Of a stretch of 56,688 nt of DNA, positions 1 to 6,952 are shown in pieces. The position numbers and the translations under genes were made by a program. Position 1 is the stretch's first letter. The number at the start of each line of letters is the position of its first letter. The notes beneath the pieces are model-generated. The model worked only from the letters and a program-made list of their open reading frames with translations, did no database searches and had not been told where the DNA came from. The stretch is from Xanthomonas phaseoli pv. phaseoli (GTDB taxonomy: Bacteria; Pseudomonadota; Gammaproteobacteria; Xanthomonadales; Xanthomonadaceae), in contig CP094245.1 in the NCBI GenBank assembly GCA_022749655.1, forward strand, positions 1-56,688. Reading direction: 5' to 3'.

Positions 1-10
1 GCTGCCATCG

Positions 11-416
11 TCAGTCGACCGTGCGATAGCAGTCGTGATAGTTGGTCGCCGGGCACACATACCGCCTGCCGGTCGCGCCCGTGCGCAGGTCCACGCGATC
101 GCCAGCCAGCATAGGGGCCACCCGTTGACGACGAAGCGTCCCGTATCCGTGGTAATGACCGATCGGGGCGAACTGCTGGTGCTGCCGGTTACAAGAGCGA
201 TCCCACGCCCGGTTGTGCCAATCCCGCCGAAACTCCCTCCGAACCCGGATCTACGGTGACCGTTTGTACGACACCGGCCGGCGTCGTCTTGACGATGTGC
301 GTAGACAATTGGGTAATGGCTGCCAGGCCGCCTGTGACAGCCATAAACCCGATAACGACGCCGCCGACTTTGGCGGCCTCTTTCCAATCGAAACGCTGAG
401 CGGTAGCGGTGGACAT
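11..416 (-). CDS. Small membrane-anchored protein of the korA-vbhA-fic operon (first copy, frame broken)
   Basis: This is the same gene as 43039-43446, where the frame is intact and the full description is given. Here two single-base shortages, near 126 (missing T before CCGTTG) and near 237 (three C instead of four), break the frame after the N-terminal membrane segment. The start at 416 follows an AGGAGGGCTT ribosome site. Bases 1-8 before it are the first codons of the Fic gene, cut by the window edge. Confidence 0.7.
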
Positions 417-436
417 AAGCCCTCCTAGTCGATCTT

Positions 437-625
437 CTATTCGTTGCCAGCGACAAGGCGCCGGCGGATGCTCGCGATCACGTCTGCCGGCTCAAGCTCT
501 CCGAGTGCCACCTGGTCGAGCTCTGCCCGGGTCTGGGCATCAACCTCAAGACCTTCGAGCCGCTGGGATGCGATCGCATTGGCCACAGCGCGGCGGCGAT
601 CTTCGATTTCGCGTGCGTCAAGCAT
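437..625 (-). CDS. vbhA: VbhA-family antitoxin of a Fic toxin
   Basis: The 62-residue protein resembles VbhA, the antitoxin that blocks the AMP-transferase active site of the Fic toxin VbhT. The start at 625 (MLDAREIEDRR) gives the usual VbhA length; longer upstream extensions lack a ribosome site. The inhibitory motif (S/T)xxxE(G/N) is visible as SQRLEG at residues 20-25, with Ser20 and Glu24 in the same positions as in Bartonella VbhA. The rest, ending in ELEPADVIASIRRR, also follows the family. Its start overlaps the end of the KorA-like gene by 8 bases, so the two are probably translated together. The Fic partner lies two genes downstream across the circle seam (42108-43036). Family assignment is firm; activity is inferred. 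Confidence 0.88.
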   Translation of the reverse strand: MLDAREIEDRRRAVANAIASQRLEGLEVDAQTRAELDQVALGELEPADVIASIRRRLVAGNE

Positions 626-929
626 GATTTTTCTCCTGTGTGGTCGTGCGGGCTTCGGCTGCAAGCGCTCGCACTTGTTTGGCCAACTCCGGTGGCATCC
701 ACTCATCTACGCGTTCCCAGTCGGACGGAAACGCGTTTGCAGCGGCCATGACACGTTGAACCATATGGCTGACGCGCTGTCGGCTGAGGCCCTTTTCCTC
801 GGCTGCTTCGGCCTGAGACTTTCCATCGACCAGCACGCGCCGGGCGATCTGAACTGTGTCGACAGTGAGCCGTCCTAACCGTGGCTGGATGCTGTCAAAT
901 TCCGCGGCGGTCATGAGCACTTTCTGCAT
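618..929 (-). CDS. korA: KorA/TrfB-type transcriptional repressor
   Basis: A protein of 103 residues from Met at 929 (MQKVLMTAAEF); a second Met five codons in is possible. It carries the KorA/TrfB helix-turn-helix, with QIARRVLVDGKSQAEAA followed by GLSRQRVSHMVQRV as the recognition helix, as in the global regulators of IncP plasmids. KorA proteins repress plasmid backbone promoters and limit the cost of carriage. It is the first gene of a minus-strand operon with vbhA, a membrane protein and the Fic toxin, and it sits under the paired TTGAC promoter at 1012-1029. Autoregulation is therefore likely but unproven. I see no classical IncP KorA operator palindrome, so its operator may be different. 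Confidence 0.8.
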   Translation of the reverse strand: MQKVLMTAAEFDSIQPRLGRLTVDTVQIARRVLVDGKSQAEAAEEKGLSRQRVSHMVQRVMAAANAFPSDWERVDEWMPPELAKQVRALAAEARTTTQEKNHA

Positions 930-1011
930 TTCTGCGATATTCCTGCGTAATTGGGGCGGGGGCGTGATGCCCCGTCTGCTGGGTTTTGTAACACTCCCAA
1001 ACTCGCACAAA

Positions 1012-1029
1012 TGTCAATAGACGTCAATA
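1012..1029 (-). promoter_or_regulatory. Paired TTGAC promoter element upstream of korA operon
   Basis: On the minus strand two TTGAC(A/G) boxes lie 10 bases apart, and the proximal one can serve as a -35 element. The same 17-base pattern ATTGACRTCTATTGACA recurs almost unchanged at 37826-37842, and a close relative lies at 4484-4499. It drives korA-vbhA-fic by position. The -10 is weaker than at the two other sites. Confidence 0.55.
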
Positions 1030-1053
1030 TTTACTGGTGCCCTATTGACAGCA

Positions 1054-1296
1054 CTATCGCGGGCGTAGACCCCAGCCATCGACGCGACGACGTGCAGCCT
1101 CGGCGATTTCGCATTCCAGCTGGCGAAAGAAGGGTTTGCGCTGTTGGGTGCTGGTCACTGCAAACCCCGCTTCTAGGGCAACGCGTGCAGCATCGTTGAT
1201 GCGCAACCCCTTGAGGGTGGCGTAAGCACCGGCCAAATCGCCCCGGCGCGTCGCCTCGTTCAACTGCTGGGCCAACAGGGCAATTTGGTCCGGCAT
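1054..1296 (-). CDS. Small plasmid protein of unknown function
   Basis: Eighty residues from Met at 1296, preceded by a CAGGAGGA ribosome site nine bases upstream. The sequence is mainly helical and charged (MPDQIALLAQQLNEATRRGD at the start), with no motif that I recognise. It lies directly downstream of a cysteine-pair protein (1301-1522), with a 4-base gap, and upstream of the korA promoter. It therefore probably belongs to the DUF932 operon that begins at 4355. The second copy is identical. Confidence 0.6.
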   Translation of the reverse strand: MPDQIALLAQQLNEATRRGDLAGAYATLKGLRINDAARVALEAGFAVTSTQQRKPFFRQLECEIAEAARRRVDGWGLRPR

Positions 1297-1300
1297 GGTG

Positions 1301-1522
1301 TCATTCCTCCTGCAGACGGCGAATGGCAGCGGCCAGATGCAACGCACCGATTTGCGCCTGTGCGATCTCGGCGCGTTCCTCTGCGGTCACGCATTCTGTG
1401 CAGATGCTGCCGAGCCGCTCTTTCAGCTCGTCCAAACCGAGCGGGCTACGGCGAAGGGTTCGCAATGGCGTACTGCAACGCCGGCACTGAGTTTCGATAA
1501 CGTCGGTGATGATCTTGCTCAT
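1301..1522 (-). CDS. Small cysteine-pair (zinc-binding?) protein
   Basis: Seventy-three residues. Two CxxC pairs, CRRC at residues 13-16 and CTEC near 42-45, suggest one bound zinc ion in a DksA- or zinc-ribbon-like fold, followed by an Ala-rich helix ending in RRLQEE. Its ATG overlaps the TGA of the IS-interrupted gene upstream, so translational coupling was likely before the IS256 insertion. Function unknown. Confidence 0.6.
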   Translation of the reverse strand: MSKIITDVIETQCRRCSTPLRTLRRSPLGLDELKERLGSICTECVTAEERAEIAQAQIGALHLAAAIRRLQEE

Positions 1523-1682
1523 AACGCGGTCATGCTGTCGGTTGCAGCCTGTCGCAGCGTCGTGATTTGCTCGGCGATGTTATCCGTCAGCTCGCCAGCT
1601 GCCCGCAGCTGATCTTCGAGCTGCTGCAGGCCTTGCAGGTAGCCTTCTACGAAATCCGGCACCTCTTCCTAAAATCAGGAAT

Positions 1683-3011
1683 GGGCGTGTCCTAGATTTT
1701 GTGTAACCGGGCCACAGGCAGGAGACTGCCACCTAACCCGGAGACACCATGAGCCCACGCACACATGAGGTACCCGACGAGCTGCTTAGCAGCCTGTTGG
1801 TCAACTACACCAAACCCGAGGATCTGATCGGCGAGAACGGCCTGCTCAAGCAGCTGACCAAGCGGTTGGTGGAGCGGGCGCTGGACGCGGAGATGACCGA
1901 ACACCTCGGTCATGACAAGCATGAGCCGGTCGCCAACGCGGCCGGCAACACGCGCAACGGACGCAGCCGCAAGACGCTCAAGGGCGAGTTCGGCGAGCTG
2001 CCGATCGAGATTCCGCGTGATCGCCACGGCAGCTTCGCGCCACAGCTGATCCCCAAGCACCAGACCCGCTGGGCCGGCTTCGATGACAAGATCTTGTCGT
2101 TGTACGCGCGCGGCATGACCGTGCGCGAGATCCAGTCGCACCTGGAGGAGATGTACGGCACCGAGGTGTCGCCGAGTCTGATTTCCTCAGTCACCGATGC
2201 GGTCGTCGAGGAGGTCAAGGCGTGGCAGGCGCGGCCACTGGATCCGGTCTATCCGATCGTCTATCTGGACTGCATCCACGTCAAAGTGCGCGAGGGCGCG
2301 GTGCGGGTCAAGGCGGTGTACCTGGCCATCGGCATCACCATGGGCGGCGAGAAGGAAGTGCTGGGCCTATGGCTGGCGCAGGCCGAGGGTGCCAAGTTTT
2401 GGCTGCAAGTCGTGACGGAGCTACGCAACCGCGGGGTGCAGGACATCTTCATTGCCTGCGTCGATGGCCTGAAGGGGTTTCCCGAGGCGATCGAGGCGGT
2501 GTTCCCGCAGACCACCGTGCAGCTGTGCATCGTGCACATGGTGCGGCACAGCCTGAACTACGTCTCGTGGAAACGCCGCGCCGAGGTTGCCGCCGATCTC
2601 AAGCGCATTTACGCCTGCGCCACCGTCGAGGAGGCCGAGCAGGCACTGACCGAGTTCGAGGCCAAGTGGGACGCCCAGTACCCGCCCATCAGCCAGTCAT
2701 GGCGGCGCAATTGGTCACGACTGATCCCGTTCTTCGACTACCCACCGGAGATCCGCAAGGTGATCTATACGACCAACGCCATCGAGTCGGTCAACATGAG
2801 CCTGCGCAAGCTGACCAAGAACCGCGGCGCGTTCCCCAGCGACGAAGCCTTGATGAAACTGTTCTACCTGGCTCTGCGCAACATCACCAAGAAATGGACG
2901 CTGCCGATCCGCGACTGGAAGGCTGCGCTGAACCGCTTTACGATCCAGTTCGAGGGGCGACTTCCTCAGCGGTAACCCAAACCACGGTTACACAAAATTC
3001 TGCACACGCTC
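1683..3011 (+). mobile_element. Complete IS256-family insertion sequence with 8-bp target duplication
   Basis: The element is 1329 bp. Its ends are inverted repeats sharing GCGTGT and TTTTGTGTAACCG. The direct repeat TCAGGAAT flanks it at 1675-1682 and 3012-3019, the 8-bp length typical of IS256. One transposase gene fills it. A damaged second example lies at 39785-41682 on the other strand. Confidence 0.93.
1749..2975 (+). CDS. IS256-family transposase
   Basis: This 408-residue mutator-type DDE transposase moves the surrounding IS. Catalytic acidic residues are visible in [11 protein letters not shown] (Asp near 175), VDGLKGFPEA (Asp near 240) and TTNAIESVN (Glu near 345), in the order and spacing of the family. 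An HxxxxLNYVSWKRR segment precedes the last motif. Length and ends are normal. In the second reading the 3' end lacks two bases (GGGGAC instead of GGGGCGAC), which shifts the last codons. The version here, ending LPQR, is probably right. Confidence 0.93.
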   Translation: MSPRTHEVPDELLSSLLVNYTKPEDLIGENGLLKQLTKRLVERALDAEMTEHLGHDKHEPVANAAGNTRNGRSRKTLKGEFGELPIEIPRDRHGSFAPQLIPKHQTRWAGFDDKILSLYARGMTVREIQSHLEEMYGTEVSPSLISSVTDAVVEEVKAWQARPLDPVYPIVYLDCIHVKVREGAVRVKAVYLAIGITMGGEKEVLGLWLAQAEGAKFWLQVVTELRNRGVQDIFIACVDGLKGFPEAIEAVFPQTTVQLCIVHMVRHSLNYVSWKRRAEVAADLKRIYACATVEEAEQALTEFEAKWDAQYPPISQSWRRNWSRLIPFFDYPPEIRKVIYTTNAIESVNMSLRKLTKNRGAFPSDEALMKLFYLALRNITKKWTLPIRDWKAALNRFTIQFEGRLPQR

Positions 3012-3530
3012 TCAGGAATGGCCTCCATCTCTCGCCCGCTTTTCCGACCAGCACCCCTGGTTGAATCTTGCAACGCTTCCCGCCAGGTCGTGTCGTCGTC
3101 GGGAATTTCTTCAGCGTCCGGCTCATAGGTGATGCCATGAGCCTGCGCCAAGGTTTCCGCCTCTGCTGACCATTCGTCGAAATGAAGGTTCAGCGATTTG
3201 GCTTCGCCCTCAAAATCGCGGCGCAACTCCTTGAACGGGTTATCGCGCTCGTCGCCGCGAATGCCGGTAGCTGCAGCTTCCGCGAGCGATGCGCTTACCG
3301 CATCCAAGCAATTTGCCTGCAACGCCACGATGGCGAATTGGCTATGGCGGGTTGCCAATTCGATGGCCTCCGCCGACTTCCACTGACGGGAAATACGTGC
3401 AAGGCCTGCGCCGATGTAGCCGGCGAAACGTGCCTTGAAATCTTCGACCGCAGGCAGAGAAAGATTGCGTGTGTTCATGACCGAAACTCCGTGAGGCTTG
3501 CCCCGACCGTAGCCGGGGCAGGGTAGGGGA

Positions 3531-4355
3531 TTAGTGGTGCAGTCGACGCATTTCTGCGGCAAGCACCCACAGCGCACGGTTGAGCTTAATGCTCTGGTCA
3601 ATGCCATTGACGGGGCGGGTGGTGGTGGGCCGACCCTTGGCGTTGCGACCGCGCAAGCCGCCACGCACCATGTTTTCCTGCACGCGGTTGAACGTCGTCC
3701 ACAGGTCCGGCTTGCGATCCTCCCAGCGCTTCGGGGTCAGCAGCTGCTGTTCGGTGATCGGGGCAGGGGCGGTGTCGTCGTCGTAGCGCAGTGCGAGGGC
3801 AGCACGCGCGAATGCGGTCTGCTCGCCTTCTGCCAGCGTCAGGCTCTGCATACCCTCACGCTGCTCGTCGGCGGCCGCAAAGCTGTCCACCACTTGGTAG
3901 GCACCTTCGATGACCTGGCTGATGACATCGCCCTTGTGGGGCACACGGATGTCGCCGACCGTATCGCCGACGACCATGCCGTTCTGGCACACGAAACGGA
4001 AAACCCCGGCCAGCATCTGGTAGGAAGAGCTGCCGTCATGGCTGTTGAGCAGGATGATTTCGTTCGCCTCGCCGGCCTGGATCTGGTTGGCGTGACGCAT
4101 GCGGATCATGTGCTTGGTGTGCTCCCGCTTGTCGGGGTTGCGGGTGCGGGTCTGCACGACCATGAACGGCGAAAACCCTTCCTTGCGCAGACCATCGAGC
4201 ACGTCGATGGTTGGAATGTAGGTGTAGCGCTGCGAGCGGCTTTCGTGTGCCTCGTTGGCGAAGATCGAAGGCGCGAAGCGAGCGATCTCATCGTTGGTCA
4301 GCGGTTGGGCGGAGCGGATGCCGTGGGACTTACGGCCGAAACGACTGGCGAGCAT
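3531..4355 (-). CDS. DUF932 family plasmid/phage-like protein
   Basis: A protein of 274 residues that begins MLASRFGRKSHGIRSAQPLT and carries the DUF932 pattern seen in phage- and plasmid-encoded proteins (TYIPTIDVLDGLRKEGF, HMIRMRH, ANEIILLNSHDGSSSYQM, FRFVCQNGMVVGD). The biochemical role of the family is unknown. The start at 4355 was chosen over a longer frame to 4499 because it has a CAGGAG ribosome site ten bases upstream, and because the longer frame would run through the promoter at 4455-4499. It heads the minus-strand operon that continues into the IS256-interrupted gene. Confidence 0.82.
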   Translation of the reverse strand: MLASRFGRKSHGIRSAQPLTNDEIARFAPSIFANEAHESRSQRYTYIPTIDVLDGLRKEGFSPFMVVQTRTRNPDKREHTKHMIRMRHANQIQAGEANEIILLNSHDGSSSYQMLAGVFRFVCQNGMVVGDTVGDIRVPHKGDVISQVIEGAYQVVDSFAAADEQREGMQSLTLAEGEQTAFARAALALRYDDDTAPAPITEQQLLTPKRWEDRKPDLWTTFNRVQENMVRGGLRGRNAKGRPTTTRPVNGIDQSIKLNRALWVLAAEMRRLHH

Positions 4356-4454
4356 GCTGTTTTCTCCTGCGAGTTGGTGGACCGTCCGGGGGTGGTTGCC
4401 GCCACTGACCCCGGACAGATCGGAATGTTTTAGGACTAATTTTGTCTTCCGATG

Positions 4455-4499
4455 GGACAATAATAGGACAAAAAGGGTAGGCATGTCAACATCTGTCAA
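4455..4499 (-). promoter_or_regulatory. Promoter and operator module of the DUF932 operon
   Basis: On the minus strand a TTGACA (4484-4489) lies 18 bases from TATTAT (4460-4465), a good sigma-70 promoter. A second TTGACA sits 10 bases upstream. The -10 is bracketed by two TTGTCC boxes 11 bases apart, which look like an operator. The same double arrangement occurs at 37798-37841. Confidence 0.7.
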
Positions 4500-4528
4500 T
4501 AGATATTCTGCGTCCGTTCATCTCCGCC

Positions 4529-4546
4529 GCAAGACAGATTCAGCGC
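4529..4546 (+). repeat. Dispersed 17-bp GCAAGACAG motif
   Basis: GCAAGACAGATTCAGCG matches five other sites in the plasmid, with A/T and T/G variation in the centre: 6344, 13884 and 23677 on plus, 23279 and 23324 on minus. All lie outside genes. Confidence 0.5.
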
Positions 4547-4721
4547 ACCGCTTCGCCCTTCGGGCCTGCTAGGTGGTGAGGGAGGGTTGCGGGCTTTTCG
4601 CGCCGGCGCAGCCGGTGCGATTGAGGCGACGGGCGCGCAGCGGCCGTCTCCTTCGGTAATCCCCCGCCCATTAGCAGACGCCAGAAGTGGAATTTTCTCG
4701 CCCCTTTCCCGAGGAGGTTCC

Positions 4722-4988
4722 ATGAAGAAGTCCCGCTTTACCGACAGCCAGATCATCGCCGTGCTCAAGCAGGCCCAGGCCGGTGCGCCCGTGCCGGAGC
4801 TGTGCCGCGAGCACGGCATCAGCTCGGCCACGTTCTACAAGTGGCGCAGCAAGTTCGGCGGCATGGACGTGTCCATGGTCGCGCGCATGAAGGAGCTGGA
4901 GGAGGAGAACCGCCGGCTCAAGAAGATGTACGCCGAGGCGCAGCTCAGTACCGACCTGCTGAAGGAAGCGCTCGCAAAAAAATGGTGA
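4722..4988 (+). CDS. IS407-group OrfA
   Basis: An 88-residue protein with an N-terminal helix-turn-helix ([14 protein letters not shown], then [20 protein letters not shown]) and a leucine-zipper-like coiled coil ([20 protein letters not shown]). It binds IS ends and pairs with OrfB. The start at 4722 follows a GAGGAGG ribosome site. The gene ends in GCAAAAAAATGGTGA; this A7 run is the likely site of -1 slippage that makes the OrfAB transposase. Confidence 0.93.
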   Translation: MKKSRFTDSQIIAVLKQAQAGAPVPELCREHGISSATFYKWRSKFGGMDVSMVARMKELEEENRRLKKMYAEAQLSTDLLKEALAKKW

Positions 4989-5809
4989 GGCCATCTCAGC
5001 GACGCGAGATGGCCCAATCGGCAGTCACGAGCGGGCGTACGAACATCCGCCACGCCTGCCAGGCCTTCGCGGTGAGCGAGACCTGCTTCCGCTACCAGGC
5101 CAAGGCCAGCGAGCAGAACGCCCGGATCGCCGACTGGCTGGTCCGCCTGACGACCGCCCATCGCGACTGGGGCTTTGGCCTGTGCTACCTGTACCTGCGC
5201 AACGTGAAGGGCTTTGGCTGGAATCACAAGCGGGTCTACCGGATCTACCGCGAGCTGGAGTTGAACCTGCGGATCAAGCCGAGGAAGCGGCTGGTGCGTG
5301 AGCGGCCCGAGCCTCTGGCGGTGCCGGAGGCTATCAACCAGGTCTGGTCGATGGACTTCATGCACGACCAGTTGGCCGACGGCCGCAGCTTCCGGCTGTT
5401 CAATGTGCTCGACGACTTCAATCGCGAGGGGCTGGGGATCGAGGTGGATCTGTCGCTGCCGTCAGCCCGTGTGATCCGATCGCTGGAGCAGATCATCGAG
5501 TGGCGCGGCAAGCCCGCCGTGATCCGCTGCGACAACGGCCCTGAATACATCAGTGGCGCGTTGCTGTCCTGGGCGCAGCGGCATGGTATCCGGGTCGAGC
5601 ACATCCAGCCGGGCAAGCCACAGCAGAACGCCTACGTTGAACGCTACAACCGCACCATCCGCTACGCCTGGCTCGCCCAAACCCTGTTCGACACCATCGA
5701 CCAGGTGCAGGACAAAGCCACCCGCTGGCTATGGACGTACAACCACGAGCGTCCGAATATGGCGCTCGGCGGCATCACGCCTGCCATGAAGTTGGCGATG
5801 GCCGCTTAG
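4982..5809 (+). CDS. IS407-group OrfB, integrase-core transposase
   Basis: A 275-residue DDE catalytic subunit. The triad appears as [16 protein letters not shown] and NAYVERYNR, with the N-terminal HTH_21-like region before it. Its ATG overlaps the end of OrfA; expression is expected mainly by frameshifting on the A7 run. The frame is open throughout, so copy A looks active. Confidence 0.93.
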   Translation: MVRPSQRREMAQSAVTSGRTNIRHACQAFAVSETCFRYQAKASEQNARIADWLVRLTTAHRDWGFGLCYLYLRNVKGFGWNHKRVYRIYRELELNLRIKPRKRLVRERPEPLAVPEAINQVWSMDFMHDQLADGRSFRLFNVLDDFNREGLGIEVDLSLPSARVIRSLEQIIEWRGKPAVIRCDNGPEYISGALLSWAQRHGIRVEHIQPGKPQQNAYVERYNRTIRYAWLAQTLFDTIDQVQDKATRWLWTYNHERPNMALGGITPAMKLAMAA

Positions 5810-5935
5810 CTCCACTTCTGGCGACCGCTAAAAGTGGGGGATTACCCTTCCTCTGGCCCTGGAGCGCAGGAAGATCCTCGGCGGGGTCTGCTTGGCGGAG
5901 CCGGTCGGGCGCGGTAGGCCCGTCCTGCGCTGCGG

Positions 5936-6030
5936 CGCCGGCGCGAGCAAGGGGACCGTGGAATAAATGGGGGGACCCGCGCAGCGGGGGGAACCGTTTA
6001 TGCCGCGAAAGCCCCTTGCTCGCGCCGGCG
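5936..6030. repeat. Long perfect inverted repeat (19-bp arms)
   Basis: CGCCGGCGCGAGCAAGGGG at 5936-5954 is exactly complementary to 6012-6030, with a 57-base loop that itself contains opposed G-rich and C-rich runs. It could form a cruciform or a strong RNA hairpin. Function is unknown. Confidence 0.7.
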
Positions 6031-6149
6031 ACGTGGTGCAGGTTCAGGGCTGATAGCGGCCGACCGGCTCTGCCGAGCCCCGACGATCGCGCGGAAGGGC
6101 CGGCAAGCCCCGTCAGGGGCGCGCAGGGCGCCGGACGGCGACCCGGAGG

Positions 6150-6310
6150 GTGGACGCCGCCAGGCGGCCGCCACAGGGCTCACGTGGCCGTCCACGCCTG
6201 ATCCACAGCCAGCGCGCAGCGCTGCCCGTCGCCGTCGGGGATAGCTCCACCTATCCCCAGGCGTCGGGGAAGCTGTGCGGTCAGGGGTGGGCGGGCCTGC
6301 CGATTGCAGG
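6150..6310. repeat. 161-bp block shared with 38035-38195
   Basis: Nearly identical in both places and in the same orientation. It contains a GGGGATA-(8)-TATCCCC hairpin. No gene fits. It is present once in each of the two presumed ancestral replicons. Confidence 0.8.
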
Positions 6311-6344
6311 CCACCCTGCGACCACTGGTCTCGCACAGTCGCCG

Positions 6345-6490
6345 CAAGACAGTTGCAGCGTGCCGAACCTCGAAAGGGACGAGGTAGTGGATGAGCGATG
6401 GAAGCGCCGTTTTATCTGGCAACTTCATGTTTTCACAAAAGAAATTGGATTCTGCGAGTCATTTTTACACGTATGTCGGCTGAACCCCGG
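6345..6490. repeat. 146-bp block shared with 23678-23824
   Basis: It starts with the dispersed CAAGACAGTTGCAGCG motif and ends in ACGTATGTCGGCTGAACCCC. Read on the other strand, that end (GGGGTTCAGCCGACATACG then TGTAAAAA) resembles a Tn3-family terminal repeat. The two copies differ at about 10% of positions. Confidence 0.7.
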
Positions 6491-6613
6491 GATCGCCTCA
6501 TTGCCGGGCAGCCCGCAGTTTGGGGCTGCGCGGTGTGGTCACGCAGGGAAGCATGGCGCCGGCACGTCCAGGGCGCCACCGGAAGGCGCTGCGGGCGCGC
6601 TAGGCGCCTTCAA

Positions 6614-6842
6614 TCACGGGGGTGTGCGCACGGGCAGTGCGAAGTCAGCGGCCAACTGTGCGGCCGCTTCCAGGGGCAGCACGTAGTACCCGCCAGCCAC
6701 GACCAGCGCGGCCAGGTCGGCCGACACCGCTGCCGGCGAGCACACGAAGACATCAAGCGCGGCCACGCCGCGCACGGTGCAATAGGCAGGGCCTGACACG
6801 TCGCCCACGTGGGCGGCGAGGTGGACGCCGAAGTGCGGCTCC
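6614..6842 (-). pseudogene. 3' remnant of a gene cut by the TALE cassette
   Basis: The frame from the cassette edge (about 6842) to a stop at 6614 encodes about 75 residues (PHFGVHLAAHVGDVSGPAY, then LAALVVAGGYYVLPLEAA), with coding-like composition. It has no start of its own outside the 91-bp transposon end. It could be the distal part of the gene whose 5' end lies at 11105, but I could not show that the frames join. Confidence 0.4.
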
Positions 6843-6933
6843 GAGGGTCGGCAGGGATTCGTGTAAAAAAACAGCCAAAAGTGAGCTAACTCATTGAGTG
6901 AGAGGTTTATTACACCCATCCCTGGCAACGCTC
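6843..6933. repeat. 91-bp palindromic transposon end, left of the TALE gene
   Basis: It begins GAGGGTCGGCAGGGATTCGT and ends in a decayed copy of the reverse complement (CATCCCTGGCAACGCTC). The outer half matches the TnXax1-type inverted repeats known to bound TALE mobile insertion cassettes in xanthomonads. Related full units lie at 10617, 17921 and 24069. Confidence 0.85.
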
Positions 6934-6952
6934 AGGTAATCCAGACTGAGCC

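Larger units (their letters stand above)
1519..3478 (-). pseudogene. Unknown plasmid gene interrupted by IS256-family element
   Basis: The gene starts at 3478 (MNTRNLSLPAVEDF) and reads about 150 codons to the IS at 3011. After the IS and its 8-bp duplication it resumes at 1682 (IPDFREEVPDFVEGYLQG) and ends at 1519. The second copy, with GGG at the position where this copy has GG near 1670, keeps the downstream frame open. The rejoined product would be about 200 residues, acidic and helical, with no domain I recognise. The exact 8-bp target duplication TCAGGAAT on both sides shows a simple and probably recent insertion. Confidence 0.75.
4655..5846 (+). mobile_element. IS3-family, IS407-group element, copy A
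   Basis: The element is 1192 bp, bounded by imperfect inverted repeats beginning GGTAATCCCCC. The flanks carry a 4-bp duplication CTTC (4651-4654 and 5847-5850), as expected for the IS407 group. It is the only one of the five copies with a matching duplication, so it is probably a simple, undisturbed insertion. Confidence 0.93.
5847..6613. other. GC-rich intergenic stretch with repeats, no convincing gene
   Basis: I find no reading frame with believable codon content. The stretch holds a 19-bp perfect inverted repeat (5936-6030), a 161-bp block shared with 38035-38195 and a 146-bp block shared with 23678-23824, each listed separately. Confidence 0.6.

Noticed and set aside
3534..4433. 300-codon plus-strand frame opposite the DUF932 gene
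   Set aside because: Mirror frame of a conserved protein; no ribosome site and His/Asp-rich composition typical of antisense frames in GC-rich DNA.
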